The position numbers were made by a program, and so were the translations under genes. Shown here in pieces: positions 6,709 through 15,098 of a stretch of 15,140 nucleotides of DNA (position 1 is its first letter; each line of letters starts with the position of its first letter). Under the pieces are notes generated by a model, which saw only the letters and a list, made by a program, of their open reading frames with translations, made no database searches and was not told the origin of the DNA. Source of the stretch: Flavobacteriales bacterium. Its GTDB lineage: Bacteria > Bacteroidota > Bacteroidia > Flavobacteriales > Weeksellaceae. The stretch lies in the NCBI GenBank assembly GCA_900770875.1, contig CAAGLV010000222.1, positions 1 through 15,140 on the forward strand, given 5' to 3'.

Positions 6709-6739
6709 AAAAAACCTACAACATTGTTGTAGGTTTTTT
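6709..6739 (+). terminator. Rho-independent terminator of bL31
   Basis: The arms AAAAAACCTACAAC (6709-6722) and GTTGTAGGTTTTTT (6726-6739) are perfectly complementary with a 3-nt ATT loop, followed by another T. It is the transcription end for bL31 and lies ahead of the proline dehydrogenase promoter region. Confidence 0.9.
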
Positions 6740-6759
6740 TATTTGTAGTTGATTTTGAT

Positions 6760-6767
6760 TATTTTTG
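6760..6767 (+). promoter_or_regulatory. Candidate -7 element of the proline dehydrogenase gene
   Basis: TATTTTTG fits TAnnTTTG and would place the transcript start near 6772, about 30 nt before the ATG. No TTG is present at the right distance upstream, since that position falls in the T-tract of the previous terminator. The call rests on the -7 element only. Confidence 0.4.
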
Positions 6768-6801
6768 TTATACACAATCAATTATATTTAATACTACAAC
6801 C

Positions 6802-7971
6802 ATGTCTTTATTCGACAATACAGAACACGCTTTCAGTTCAAAATCTGATGCTGAATTAAAAAAAGCCCATTTTTTATTTCAATTAATAGGGAATCCTACA
6901 TTAACAAACTTTGGTACGTTATTTTTTAAATTACCATTTGCAGCCAATTTACCATTAGTAAAACCAATTATAAAAGAAACAATTTATAAGCAATTTGTTG
7001 GCGGCGAAACAGCCGAAGAAGCTGTAAAAGTAGCCAAAGATTTGTATCAATATGGTGTAAGTTCTATTTTAGATTATTCGGTAGAAGGACAAACAGAAGA
7101 AACCGAATTTGATCATGTAAAAGACGTAATGTTACATCTAGTTGATTTGGCAAAAAATAATCCCGAAATTCCGTTTGTTGTTTTTAAACCAACCGCTTTT
7201 GGCCGTATCGAGTTATTTGATAAAGTTGGAAAAAAGGAAACGTTAACAGCCGAAGAACAAAAACGTTGGGAAAACGTTCGTTCTCGTTTTGATGTAGTTT
7301 GTAAAGCTGGTTTTGATGCCGATGTAAACATCATGGTAGATGCCGAAGAAACTTGGATGCAAGATGCTGCCGACGATTTAACAGACGAAATGATGGTAAA
7401 ATATAATGTAAAACGACCATTAATTTGGAATACATTACAAATGTATCGCCACGATCGTTTAGCGTATTTAAAGAAAATGTATCAAAAAGCCGAAGCCGAA
7501 GGGTATTATTTAGGATATAAAATTGTGCGTGGTGCTTATATGGAAAAAGAGCGCGAAAAAGCACAAGCCGAAGGTTATCCATCTCCAATTCAGCCAAACA
7601 AAGAAGCTTCGGATCGCGATTATAACGAAGCATTACGTTTTGTGTTAGCTCATCATTCTAAATTTGGTTTATTTGCTGGTTCGCATAACGAAAAATCGTG
7701 CGAATTATTAATCGATTTATTAAACGAAAATAAAATCGATCCTAAAAATCCAAATTTCTGGTTTGGTCAATTATTTGGTATGAGCGATAATATCTCGTTT
7801 AACATTGCACATTTAGGTTACAATATTGCAAAATATTTACCTTACGGACCAATTAAAGAAGTAATGCCTTATTTAATTCGTCGTGCACAAGAAAATACAT
7901 CGGTTAAAGGGCAAACAGGTCGCGAACTTGGCCTAATAACAAAAGAGTTAGAACGTCGTAAAAAGAAATAA
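6802..7971 (+). CDS. Proline dehydrogenase (monofunctional, FAD-dependent)
   Basis: A 389-residue protein covering only the PRODH (beta8/alpha8 barrel) domain, without the P5C dehydrogenase or DNA-binding parts of bifunctional PutA. It oxidises L-proline to pyrroline-5-carboxylate and passes electrons through FAD to the quinone pool. Motifs in order: VSSILDYSVEG near residue 90, VFKPTAFGR near 130, IMVDAEETW (177-185), GYKIVRGAYMEKER (238-251), AGSHNEKS, FGQLFGMSD, and YLIRRAQENTSV with R360/R361 and E364, the Arg-Arg-x-x-Glu pattern that binds the proline carboxylate. The length fits the Bacteroidota monofunctional enzyme. Menaquinone made through MenA would be the natural electron acceptor, but the genes are not co-transcribed. 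The ATG at 6802 gives the expected MSLFDNT-type N-terminus. The P5C dehydrogenase partner is not in the window. Confidence 0.93.
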   Translation: MSLFDNTEHAFSSKSDAELKKAHFLFQLIGNPTLTNFGTLFFKLPFAANLPLVKPIIKETIYKQFVGGETAEEAVKVAKDLYQYGVSSILDYSVEGQTEETEFDHVKDVMLHLVDLAKNNPEIPFVVFKPTAFGRIELFDKVGKKETLTAEEQKRWENVRSRFDVVCKAGFDADVNIMVDAEETWMQDAADDLTDEMMVKYNVKRPLIWNTLQMYRHDRLAYLKKMYQKAEAEGYYLGYKIVRGAYMEKEREKAQAEGYPSPIQPNKEASDRDYNEALRFVLAHHSKFGLFAGSHNEKSCELLIDLLNENKIDPKNPNFWFGQLFGMSDNISFNIAHLGYNIAKYLPYGPIKEVMPYLIRRAQENTSVKGQTGRELGLITKELERRKKK

Positions 7972-7982
7972 ATATAGTTTAT

Positions 7983-8009
7983 AAACCACCTTTTCGAGGT
8001 GGTTTTTTT
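7983..8009 (+). terminator. Terminator after proline dehydrogenase
   Basis: AAACCACCT (7983-7991) pairs with AGGTGGTTT (7997-8005) around a TTTCG loop and is followed by a T run to 8009. It begins 11 nt after the stop codon. Confidence 0.85.
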
Positions 8010-8081
8010 ATGTAAAATGTATTCTTCTTTCCATTCTTCAATTCAATAAATCTTCCTAACTTGCTACTTTAAATTGTATAA

Positions 8082-10544
8082 ATGACGACGAATTACTTTG
8101 CCGAAATAATTTTACCTTTAAATTTAGATGGAACTTTTACATATCATTTAACAGAATCTGATTTACAGCAAATTAAAATCGGACAGCGTGTTGCCGTTCC
8201 GTTCGGAACGCAAAAATTATACACAGGCATTGTGCATTCTATTCATCAAAATAAGCCCGAATTATATAAAACAAAAGGAATTCATGCTTTTTTAGACGAC
8301 GAAGCAATTGTAACGCCAACTCAAATTAAATTATGGGAATGGATGGCGAGTTATTACATGTGTACATTAGGCGATGTTTTTCGTAATGCATTTCCGTTGG
8401 CTTTAAAATTAGAATCGCAAACATTTGTACGATTAATTAATCCAAATTACGAGGCTTTAGAAGAATTAAATGATCACGAATTTTTAGTTTATGAAGCTTT
8501 AAAATTACGTCAGATTATTTCGGTTGAAGAAGCTGCTTTAATCGTGGATGCAAAATCGGCAATTCCGACATTAAAATTATTAATTGATAAAGGAATTATT
8601 CAGTTAGATGAAAAAATTCAAGAAAAATACACGCCAAAAATTGATAATTATGTACGAATTCATTCTTCGATAAAAGGAAACGATCAGGCATTTATGCAAG
8701 TTTTGGATAATTTTAAAAAGAATGCAAATAAACAACGCGAAGCTTTTTTACAATTAATTACATACGAAACTCAAAACCAAGATAAGCCTTTAAAAGTTGC
8801 CGATTTTGTAAAAATGGGAGCAAGTTCATCGGCAATAAAATCGTTGGCAGAAAAAGGAGCGGTAGAAATTTATCAAAATCAAACGTCGCGCGTCGATCAA
8901 ACCGAAACAGATAAAGCAGATATTCATCAATTAACGTTAAAACAGACCGAAGTTTTAGAAAAAATTAAATCCGAATTTGCAACGAAATCAACTGTGCTTT
9001 TGCATGGTGTAACTTCGAGTGGAAAGACCGAAATTTATTTAAAATTAATCGAGGAGGTTATCGCTAAAGGAAACAAAGTGTTGTATTTGCTGCCCGAAAT
9101 TTCGGTAACTACGCAAATTGTACAACGTATTAAAAAACATTTTGGCGAACGAGTAGGTGTGTATCACTCTAAATTTAACCAAAACGAACGTGTCGAATTA
9201 TGGCAAAAAACATTAATTGGCGATTTTGATATCATCATTGGACCGCGTACTTCGTTGTATTTGCCTTTCGATAAATTAGGTTTGGTTATTGTTGATGAAG
9301 AGCACGAATCGTCGTACAAACAAATGGATACTAAACCATTTTTTCAAGGGCGCGATATGGCAATGGTTTTAGCTAATTTTATGCAAGCAAAGGTTTTATT
9401 AGGTTCGGCCACACCATCTATCGAAAGTTATTTTAATGCAGGGCAAAAAAAATATGGTTATGTCGCTTTAAACGAGCGATATGGTAATATTCAGTTGCCA
9501 CAAATACAAATGGTCGATTTAAAAAAAGCGCAACGCGAAAAAGAAATAACCCACGATATTTCGCATATTCTTCGCGACGAAATTATCGAGCAATTAAAAG
9601 AACAAAAGCAAGTTATTTTGTTTCAGAATCGTCGTGGATATGCACCAATTCTCGAATGTAATTCGTGTGGTCATACGCCCGAATGTCCAAATTGCGATGT
9701 AAGTTTAACGTATCATAAATTTTCTAATCAATTAAAATGTCATTATTGTGGCTATGCGCAAGCAAAACCCAATCGATGTGTAAGTTGTGGATCGGTCGAA
9801 TTAAATACAAAAGGATTAGGAACTGAACAGATTGAACATCAGATTGAGGAAATTTTTCCTGAAGCACGTATTCGCAGAATGGATGTTGATGCCATGCGCG
9901 GGAAATTTGCGTATGAAAAATTATTAGAAGATTTCGAGAATAAAGAAGTCGATATTTTAATCGGAACACAGATGATTACAAAAGGTTTCGATTTCGAAAA
10001 CGTTAATTTAGTTGGCGTTATTCGTGCCGATTCGTTGCTTAATTTTCCGGATTTTAGAGCGCACGAAAAAGCTTTTCAGTTGTTAACGCAAGTTGCTGGT
10101 CGTGCTGGTCGCCGACAAGAGCAAGGAAAAGTTTTAATCCAATCTTATCAGCCCGAGCATCAAGTGCTGCAAAATGTAACTACGTATAATTATCATCAAA
10201 CCATGAAAGATATTTTATACGAGCGTAAAGAATTTTATTATCCACCATTTATACGATTAATTAATCTTCGTTTTAAACATAAAGATAAAGAGCGATTAGA
10301 TAAAACGGCTGCGCAACTGGTACAATTATTAAAGCCGAGTTTTAATAATCGTTGTTTGCTTGGTCCGGAAGCACCTTCGGTTGGACGTGTAAATAATTTA
10401 TATATCACCGATGTGTTGATTAAAATTTTGCCCAATCAGTCGCCATCAAAAGTAAAAGAATTAATAAAATATCAAATCGAACGTTTGCATACCATAGCAG
10501 CATATCGTTCGGTTCGAATAGATATCGACGTCGATCCGATGTAA
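8082..10544 (+). CDS. priA: Primosomal protein N', replication-restart helicase PriA
   Basis: An 820-residue superfamily 2 helicase that recognises stalled or D-loop forks and reloads the replicative helicase. Residues 1-105 match the 3' DNA-end binding domain (YFAEIILPLNLDGTFTYHL, then RVAVPFG). Walker A is GVTSSGKT (309-316), with K315; the Walker B/DEAH box is DEEH (405-408). The zinc module has eight cysteines at 526, 529, 535, 538, 553, 556, 566 and 569, the usual PriA pattern for two zinc ions. Later helicase motifs are GTEQIEH, IGTQMITKGFDFENV and QVAGRAGRR. All key residues are present. The protein is somewhat longer than the E. coli enzyme because of the region between the DNA-binding and helicase parts (about 110-290), as is common in Bacteroidota. 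It is a single-gene unit; the ATG at 8082 gives a family-typical start. Confidence 0.97.
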   Translation: MTTNYFAEIILPLNLDGTFTYHLTESDLQQIKIGQRVAVPFGTQKLYTGIVHSIHQNKPELYKTKGIHAFLDDEAIVTPTQIKLWEWMASYYMCTLGDVFRNAFPLALKLESQTFVRLINPNYEALEELNDHEFLVYEALKLRQIISVEEAALIVDAKSAIPTLKLLIDKGIIQLDEKIQEKYTPKIDNYVRIHSSIKGNDQAFMQVLDNFKKNANKQREAFLQLITYETQNQDKPLKVADFVKMGASSSAIKSLAEKGAVEIYQNQTSRVDQTETDKADIHQLTLKQTEVLEKIKSEFATKSTVLLHGVTSSGKTEIYLKLIEEVIAKGNKVLYLLPEISVTTQIVQRIKKHFGERVGVYHSKFNQNERVELWQKTLIGDFDIIIGPRTSLYLPFDKLGLVIVDEEHESSYKQMDTKPFFQGRDMAMVLANFMQAKVLLGSATPSIESYFNAGQKKYGYVALNERYGNIQLPQIQMVDLKKAQREKEITHDISHILRDEIIEQLKEQKQVILFQNRRGYAPILECNSCGHTPECPNCDVSLTYHKFSNQLKCHYCGYAQAKPNRCVSCGSVELNTKGLGTEQIEHQIEEIFPEARIRRMDVDAMRGKFAYEKLLEDFENKEVDILIGTQMITKGFDFENVNLVGVIRADSLLNFPDFRAHEKAFQLLTQVAGRAGRRQEQGKVLIQSYQPEHQVLQNVTTYNYHQTMKDILYERKEFYYPPFIRLINLRFKHKDKERLDKTAAQLVQLLKPSFNNRCLLGPEAPSVGRVNNLYITDVLIKILPNQSPSKVKELIKYQIERLHTIAAYRSVRIDIDVDPM

Positions 10545-10552
10545 AAATAGAG

Positions 10553-10577
10553 TCCCAAAGTAATTTGGGATTTTTTT
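10553..10577 (+). terminator. Terminator after priA
   Basis: TCCCAAA (10553-10559) and TTTGGGA (10564-10570) form a stem with a GTAA tetraloop, followed directly by seven Ts (10571-10577). It starts 8 nt after the priA stop. Confidence 0.88.
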
Positions 10578-10598
10578 ATGATTTCTTGTAACATTTTG

Positions 10599-10628
10599 TT
10601 GTAGATATCTACTGATGTTTTATCTTTA
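10599..10628 (+). promoter_or_regulatory. Candidate promoter of the ABC exporter operon
   Basis: TTG at 10599-10601, a 19-bp spacer, then TATCTTTA at 10621-10628, one base off TAnnTTTG. The predicted start is near 10633, leaving only 8-14 nt before the ATPase start codon. Confidence 0.55.
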
Positions 10629-10640
10629 GCGTAAAGAGTA

Positions 10641-11336
10641 ATGGCAATGATTTCGATAAAAAATCTAAATAAATCATATAAAATGGGGAAAAATTCGCTT
10701 CATGTACTAAAAGGAATTAACCTTGAGGTAGAAGAAGGCGAATTTGTTGCAATTATGGGATCTTCGGGATCCGGAAAATCAACTTTATTAAATATTATCG
10801 GAATGTTAGATGAACACGATTCGGGTATTTACGATTTAGATGGTTTTCGAATCGAAAAATTAAACGAAACTAAAGCAGCTAATTATCGTAATAAATTTTT
10901 AGGATTTATCTTTCAGTCATATAATCTTATAAATTTTAAAAACGTTTTAGAAAATGTTGCTTTGCCATTGTATTATCAAAAGGTAAAACGATCAGATCGT
11001 AACCATATCGCGATGGATTATTTAGAGCGAGTTGGTTTAACGCCTTGGGCGAAACATATGCCAAACGAATTATCGGGCGGACAAAAACAGCGTGTCGCTA
11101 TTGCACGTGCTTTAGCATCAAAACCAAAGTTATTGTTAGCCGACGAGCCAACAGGAGCTTTAGATACGGTAACATCGCACGAAGTAATGCGCTTAATACA
11201 AGAAATTAACGACGAAGGTAAAACCATTTTAATGGTAACACACGAAGACGATATTGCAAATATGTGTAAACGTATTGTGCGATTAAAGGATGGTGTAATT
11301 ATTAGCGACGAAAAAATTAATCAGGTTCGTGTGTAA
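10641..11336 (+). CDS. ABC transporter ATPase, MacB/LolD type
   Basis: A 231-residue nucleotide-binding subunit. Walker A GSSGSGKST (40-48), Q-loop Q92 in FQSYNL, signature LSGGQ (144-148), Walker B LLLADE (164-169), D-loop GALD and switch H201 (VTHEDD) are all intact, so it should hydrolyse ATP. Together with the NLNKSYKMG start this places it in the MacB/LolD/FtsE group, which drives mechanotransmission-type permeases. Here the ATPase is a separate protein, whereas E. coli MacB fuses ATPase and permease. ATG at 10641 is used; a second in-frame ATG at 10647 would give MISIKNLNK, the more usual family opening, and cannot be excluded. It is the first gene of a four-gene operon, and the next start lies 14 nt downstream. 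Confidence 0.93.
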   Translation: MAMISIKNLNKSYKMGKNSLHVLKGINLEVEEGEFVAIMGSSGSGKSTLLNIIGMLDEHDSGIYDLDGFRIEKLNETKAANYRNKFLGFIFQSYNLINFKNVLENVALPLYYQKVKRSDRNHIAMDYLERVGLTPWAKHMPNELSGGQKQRVAIARALASKPKLLLADEPTGALDTVTSHEVMRLIQEINDEGKTILMVTHEDDIANMCKRIVRLKDGVIISDEKINQVRV

Positions 11337-11350
11337 TAGAAATATAATTT

Positions 11351-12580
11351 ATGTTTGATATTGATCGCTGGAGCGAAATTTGGGCTTCTGTTTCTAGTAA
11401 TAAATTACGTACATCGCTTTCGGGATTAACGATCGCTTTGGCGTTATTTGTTTTTATTACATTATTTGGATTAGGAAATGGTTTGCAAAATGGTTTTCAG
11501 AAACAATTTTTTAATGCTAATTCGTTAAATATTACAATTAGTGGCGGAACAACTTCCGAATCGTTTAATGGATACAAAAAAGGGCGCGATATAAAGTTAA
11601 AAGATAACGATTTAACGTTTATTAAACAGTCGTTTCCGCAACAAATAAAATATGCAGTTGCAACAATTGCAAAATCGGATACGGTTAAAAACGAAGTTAA
11701 TTCTGGTAGTTATTCGGTAACTGGTGTTTATCCAGAATACGTAGAAATGATTAACGAAACGGTTAGTACAGGTCGTTTTATTAATGATAATGATATGAAA
11801 GATGTTGCAAAATCAATTGTTATTGGACGATTGGTTGCACAAGATTTTTTCCCGAATCAAATCGCAATTGGTAATTATTTGCAGGTAGGTAAAGGCGTTT
11901 ATAAAATTGTCGGAATTTTCGAAAGTGCCGATGGTGGTGATAATGCCGAACGTGCAATTTATGCTCCATTTACAACCTTTAAACTGTTGTATGCTACAGA
12001 CGAAGTGTCTTCAATTATTATCACGCCAAAAGATAATTTAGATTTAAGCGAGATAAATAAACTAGCTAATACAATAGAATATAATATAAAACATCGACAC
12101 AATGTGGCAACTAACGATTATAGCGGTATTCGTGTCCGAAACGCAGCCGAACAAATCGAAGATACAAACAGTTTCTTTTTTGTATTAACCTTAATTGTTT
12201 TTGTAATTGGTGGAGGAAGTTTAATTGCAGGTATTGTAAGTATCGGTAATATTATGGTTTTTAGTGTAAAAGAAAGAACCAAAGAAATTGGTATTCGTAA
12301 AGCTTTAGGAGCAACTCCTTTTAGTGTATTGTCGTTAATTATGCAAGAAGCAATTATAATTACCTTAATTTTTGGTGCGTTAGGAATTTTATTGGCTACA
12401 TTATTAGTAGAAAGTTTAGGAAATAGCTTAGAAGATTATTTTATTATGAATCCGGGCGTCGATTCTAAATCGCTTATTATGGCTACAATTATTTTATTTG
12501 TAGCAGGAACATTTTCGGGTCTAATACCAGCATTAAGAGCCGCACGTATAAAACCTATAGAAGCTTTAAGAGACGAATAA
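11351..12580 (+). CDS. ABC transporter permease 1, MacB/FtsX family
   Basis: A 409-residue membrane subunit with the four-helix MacB/FtsX layout: helix 1 about residues 22-43, a large periplasmic MacB-type core domain (about 44-270), then helices at about 275-302, 333-356 and 374-396. The coupling segment KERTKEIGIRKALGA (308-322) and the C-terminal ALRAARIKPIEALRDE are family hallmarks. It begins MFDIDRWSEIWASVSSNKLR, closely parallel to the next gene's product, so the two are duplicates that have diverged and probably form a heterodimer driven by the ATPase. The stop codon TAA shares its last base with the start of the second permease (12580), suggesting coupled translation. Substrate unknown. 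Confidence 0.92.
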   Translation: MFDIDRWSEIWASVSSNKLRTSLSGLTIALALFVFITLFGLGNGLQNGFQKQFFNANSLNITISGGTTSESFNGYKKGRDIKLKDNDLTFIKQSFPQQIKYAVATIAKSDTVKNEVNSGSYSVTGVYPEYVEMINETVSTGRFINDNDMKDVAKSIVIGRLVAQDFFPNQIAIGNYLQVGKGVYKIVGIFESADGGDNAERAIYAPFTTFKLLYATDEVSSIIITPKDNLDLSEINKLANTIEYNIKHRHNVATNDYSGIRVRNAAEQIEDTNSFFFVLTLIVFVIGGGSLIAGIVSIGNIMVFSVKERTKEIGIRKALGATPFSVLSLIMQEAIIITLIFGALGILLATLLVESLGNSLEDYFIMNPGVDSKSLIMATIILFVAGTFSGLIPALRAARIKPIEALRDE

Positions 12581-13833
12581 TGAATTTTAAATTACTTTTT
12601 GATATAGATGCTTGGAGCGAAGTTTATGCTGCAATTCGTAAAAATAAATTAAGAACAATTCTTACGATGATTGGCGTTGCTTGGGGCATGTTTTTATTTG
12701 TGCTGCTTTTAGGAGTAACAAGAGGAATGCAAAATGGTTTCGATCGTAATTTGGCAGATGCAGCAACTAATTCATTATTTGTTTGGGGCGGAACAACATC
12801 AATGCCTTATCAAGGATTTCAGAAAGGTCGTAAAATTGAGCTTAAAATGAGTGATGTTGAGCGTATTAAAGCAGATTTTCCTCAAATTTCGTTAATTGCA
12901 CCTCGTAATATGATGCCAAATACAGTTGTTGCTTACGGAACAAAATATAATTTTTATACAGTAAATGGCGATTATCCCGATCAAAATAGAATGTTTGGAA
13001 AAGATATTGTCCAAGGACGATTTATTAATGAAGATGATATCAAAACCGAAGCTAAAGTTTGTGTTTTAGGAACCGAAGTTGTCGAAAATTTTTTTGGTAA
13101 AGGAGCGAATCCTTTAGGAAAACAAATTCGTATTTCCGATAGTTATTATACTATTGTTGGTGTGTATGGTTCGCCATCTTCGCCAGTAGAATCCGAAGAT
13201 CAAATTTTTATCCCATTTACTACTTTTCAAAAAGTATATAATCAAGGCGAAAAAATTCAGTATCTCTCATTAAGTTTACCAAACGATTACGATATTGTTG
13301 CTTTCGAAAAGCAATTAAAAACATACCTTAAAAAGGTAAAAAATATAGCACCTAACGACGATCAAGGTTTAGGCGGATTTAATTTAGGTGAGATGCTTGG
13401 TAAAATTGTTACGTTTGTTAAAGGAATGCAATTTTTAGCTATTGTGGTTGGTACATTAACGCTATTTTCGGGCGTAATTGCAATTGCAAGTATTTTGTTA
13501 ATTACGGTTTCCGAACGAACAAAAGAATTCGGAATACGCCGTGCATTAGGCGCAATTCCAGCTCAAATTCGAGGGCAAATTTTATTAGAATCTGTTGTGT
13601 TAACTTTAATTGCAGGCTTATCCGGAATTATTGGCGCAGGATTAATTTTAATGCTTTTAAACGAAATTGTGATTCCTAAAAACGACAGCATTCCAATTTA
13701 CAATGCATCTATCGATTTGTTTACATTAACTGTAGCCTTGTTAATAATGGTTGTAATGGCAATGTTTGCTGGTTTAATTCCGGCCGAACGTGCAATTTCA
13801 ATTAAACCAATCGATGCTTTACGAGACGAATAA
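12580..13833 (+). CDS. ABC transporter permease 2, MacB/FtsX family
   Basis: A 417-residue paralogue of the preceding permease: LLFDIDAWSEVYAAIRKNKL at the start, a GGTTSMPYQGFQKGRKIEL segment corresponding to GGTTSESFNGYKKGRDIKL in permease 1, and SERTKEFGIRRALGA with IKPIDALRDE at the end. Helix 1 is about residues 27-48, the periplasmic core about 50-275, and the last three helices about 284-311, 337-361 and 381-402. Its start overlaps the previous stop by one base. A 28-nt gap leads to the adaptor gene. With the ATPase and adaptor it should form the inner-membrane part of a MacAB-like export machine. Export of peptides, lipids, siderophores or toxic compounds are all possible; nothing in the window decides. 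Confidence 0.92.
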   Translation: MNFKLLFDIDAWSEVYAAIRKNKLRTILTMIGVAWGMFLFVLLLGVTRGMQNGFDRNLADAATNSLFVWGGTTSMPYQGFQKGRKIELKMSDVERIKADFPQISLIAPRNMMPNTVVAYGTKYNFYTVNGDYPDQNRMFGKDIVQGRFINEDDIKTEAKVCVLGTEVVENFFGKGANPLGKQIRISDSYYTIVGVYGSPSSPVESEDQIFIPFTTFQKVYNQGEKIQYLSLSLPNDYDIVAFEKQLKTYLKKVKNIAPNDDQGLGGFNLGEMLGKIVTFVKGMQFLAIVVGTLTLFSGVIAIASILLITVSERTKEFGIRRALGAIPAQIRGQILLESVVLTLIAGLSGIIGAGLILMLLNEIVIPKNDSIPIYNASIDLFTLTVALLIMVVMAMFAGLIPAERAISIKPIDALRDE

Positions 13834-13861
13834 ATTTTTAAAAGAAATATAATTTAAACAA

Positions 13862-14992
13862 ATGAAAAAAGTTCTAAAAATAGTTGGTATAATCATATTT
13901 ATAGCGCTTGTTATCGGTATTTTTGCTTATTTCGGTAAAAAAAATAGTCAAGATACACAAGTGTACGAAGTGGCCGATGTCGAAATTGGCGATGTAAAAT
14001 TAAAAGCCATCGCAACAGGAGAAATTAAACCTGTCGAAACAATCGAAATTAAACCAAACATTTCGGGTGTAATTAAATCGATTAATGCCGAAGAAGGTCA
14101 ATATGTCGAAAAAGGCCAATTAATTGCCGAAATTAAAGTGGTGCCAAATGTATCAAATTTAAATGCGGCAATGCAAACAATTCGTGCAGCCGAAATTCAA
14201 GTTAATTTACAGAAAAAGCAATTTAGTCGTTCGCAAACATTATATAATCAAGGGGTAATTCCTAAATCCGATTACGATAATGCTTTGGCAGAATATCAAA
14301 ATGCACAACAAACATTAAAACAAGCACAAGCAAGTTACGATGTAATTCAAACAGGTGTAACTCCTGGGTTAGAAAAATATGCTACAACCCGTATTACAGC
14401 TACAACTTCGGGTGTAATTTTAGATATTCCGGTCGAAATCGGAAACATGGTACAAGAAATCAATAATTTCTCTACCGGAACAACTATTGCAACAATGGCA
14501 GATATCAATAAAATGATTTTCGAAGGTAAAGTAGACGAGGCCGAAGTTGGTAAATTAAAAGAAGGAATGAAAATCGATGTATCAATCGGAGCAATTCCGA
14601 ACAAGGTATTTACAGCAGTTCTCGATTTTATTTCGCCTCAAGGAGTTGCTAGCAACGGAGTAGTGCAATTTCAAATCAAGGCGCCAATACAGTTAGATTC
14701 TAAGTATTTTATACGTGCTGGATATTCGGCCAACGCCGAGGTAATTACCGAAAGTGCTAAAAATGTTATGTTAATTAAATCGGCACATGTTCGTTACGAC
14801 GAAAATCAAAAACCGTATGTTGAGGTTTTAAAATCGGGTAAAGGAAAAAATGCCGTTTACGAAAAAAAATACATCACGCTCGGAATCACAGATGGCGTAA
14901 ATGTTGAGGTTAAAAATGGATTAGCCAAAAACGATAAAATCAAAATTTGGAATACCGATTTAGAGAAACCAAACGGTCCAGGTCCACATTAA
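13862..14992 (+). CDS. Periplasmic adaptor (membrane fusion) protein, MacA/HlyD type
   Basis: A 376-residue protein with an N-terminal basic plus hydrophobic anchor (MKKVLKIVGIIIFIALVIGI, helix about 5-24). Next come the first half of a lipoyl/barrel-sandwich domain (KPNISGVIKSINAEEGQYVEKG, about 64-87) and a coiled-coil hairpin rich in Gln and Ala (about 98-160). The second lipoyl half (TATTSGVILDIPVEIGNMVQ) lies at about 178-198, followed by a beta-barrel domain (GKVDEAEVGKLKEGMKI and on) and a membrane-proximal domain to the C-terminus. This is the standard MacA/RND-adaptor order. It would bridge the permease pair to an outer-membrane TolC-type channel, sealing the export path across the periplasm. 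The gene is last in the operon, with a terminator 11 nt after its stop and no outer-membrane factor gene following. Confidence 0.93.
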   Translation: MKKVLKIVGIIIFIALVIGIFAYFGKKNSQDTQVYEVADVEIGDVKLKAIATGEIKPVETIEIKPNISGVIKSINAEEGQYVEKGQLIAEIKVVPNVSNLNAAMQTIRAAEIQVNLQKKQFSRSQTLYNQGVIPKSDYDNALAEYQNAQQTLKQAQASYDVIQTGVTPGLEKYATTRITATTSGVILDIPVEIGNMVQEINNFSTGTTIATMADINKMIFEGKVDEAEVGKLKEGMKIDVSIGAIPNKVFTAVLDFISPQGVASNGVVQFQIKAPIQLDSKYFIRAGYSANAEVITESAKNVMLIKSAHVRYDENQKPYVEVLKSGKGKNAVYEKKYITLGITDGVNVEVKNGLAKNDKIKIWNTDLEKPNGPGPH

Positions 14993-15002
14993 TAAATATC
15001 CC

Positions 15003-15035
15003 AAGCATCTTATTTTTTCAGTAAGATGCTTTTTT
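15003..15035 (+). terminator. Terminator of the ABC exporter operon
   Basis: AAGCATCTTA (15003-15012) pairs with TAAGATGCTT (15022-15031) around a 9-nt loop, with a T run to 15035. It lies 11 nt after the adaptor stop codon and closes the operon. Confidence 0.88.
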
Positions 15036-15040
15036 CATTT

Positions 15041-15098
15041 TAGGGCGTTCCCTTCGGTCGGGCTTTCCGTTGCAATCTTTGCTCCAGTTTAGCCCAAA
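15041..15098. repeat. GC-rich non-coding segment, possible member of an interspersed repeat
   Basis: From 15041 the sequence changes abruptly from AT-rich to about half G+C (GGGCGTTCCCTTCGGTCGGG, then CTTTCCGTTGCAATC). Its CCC TTCGGTC GGG core can form a small hairpin. The wording resembles a GC-rich element I remember from intergenic regions of many flavobacterial genomes, often just past a gene's terminator. Only one copy is in this window, so the repeat status is unproven. Confidence 0.4.
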
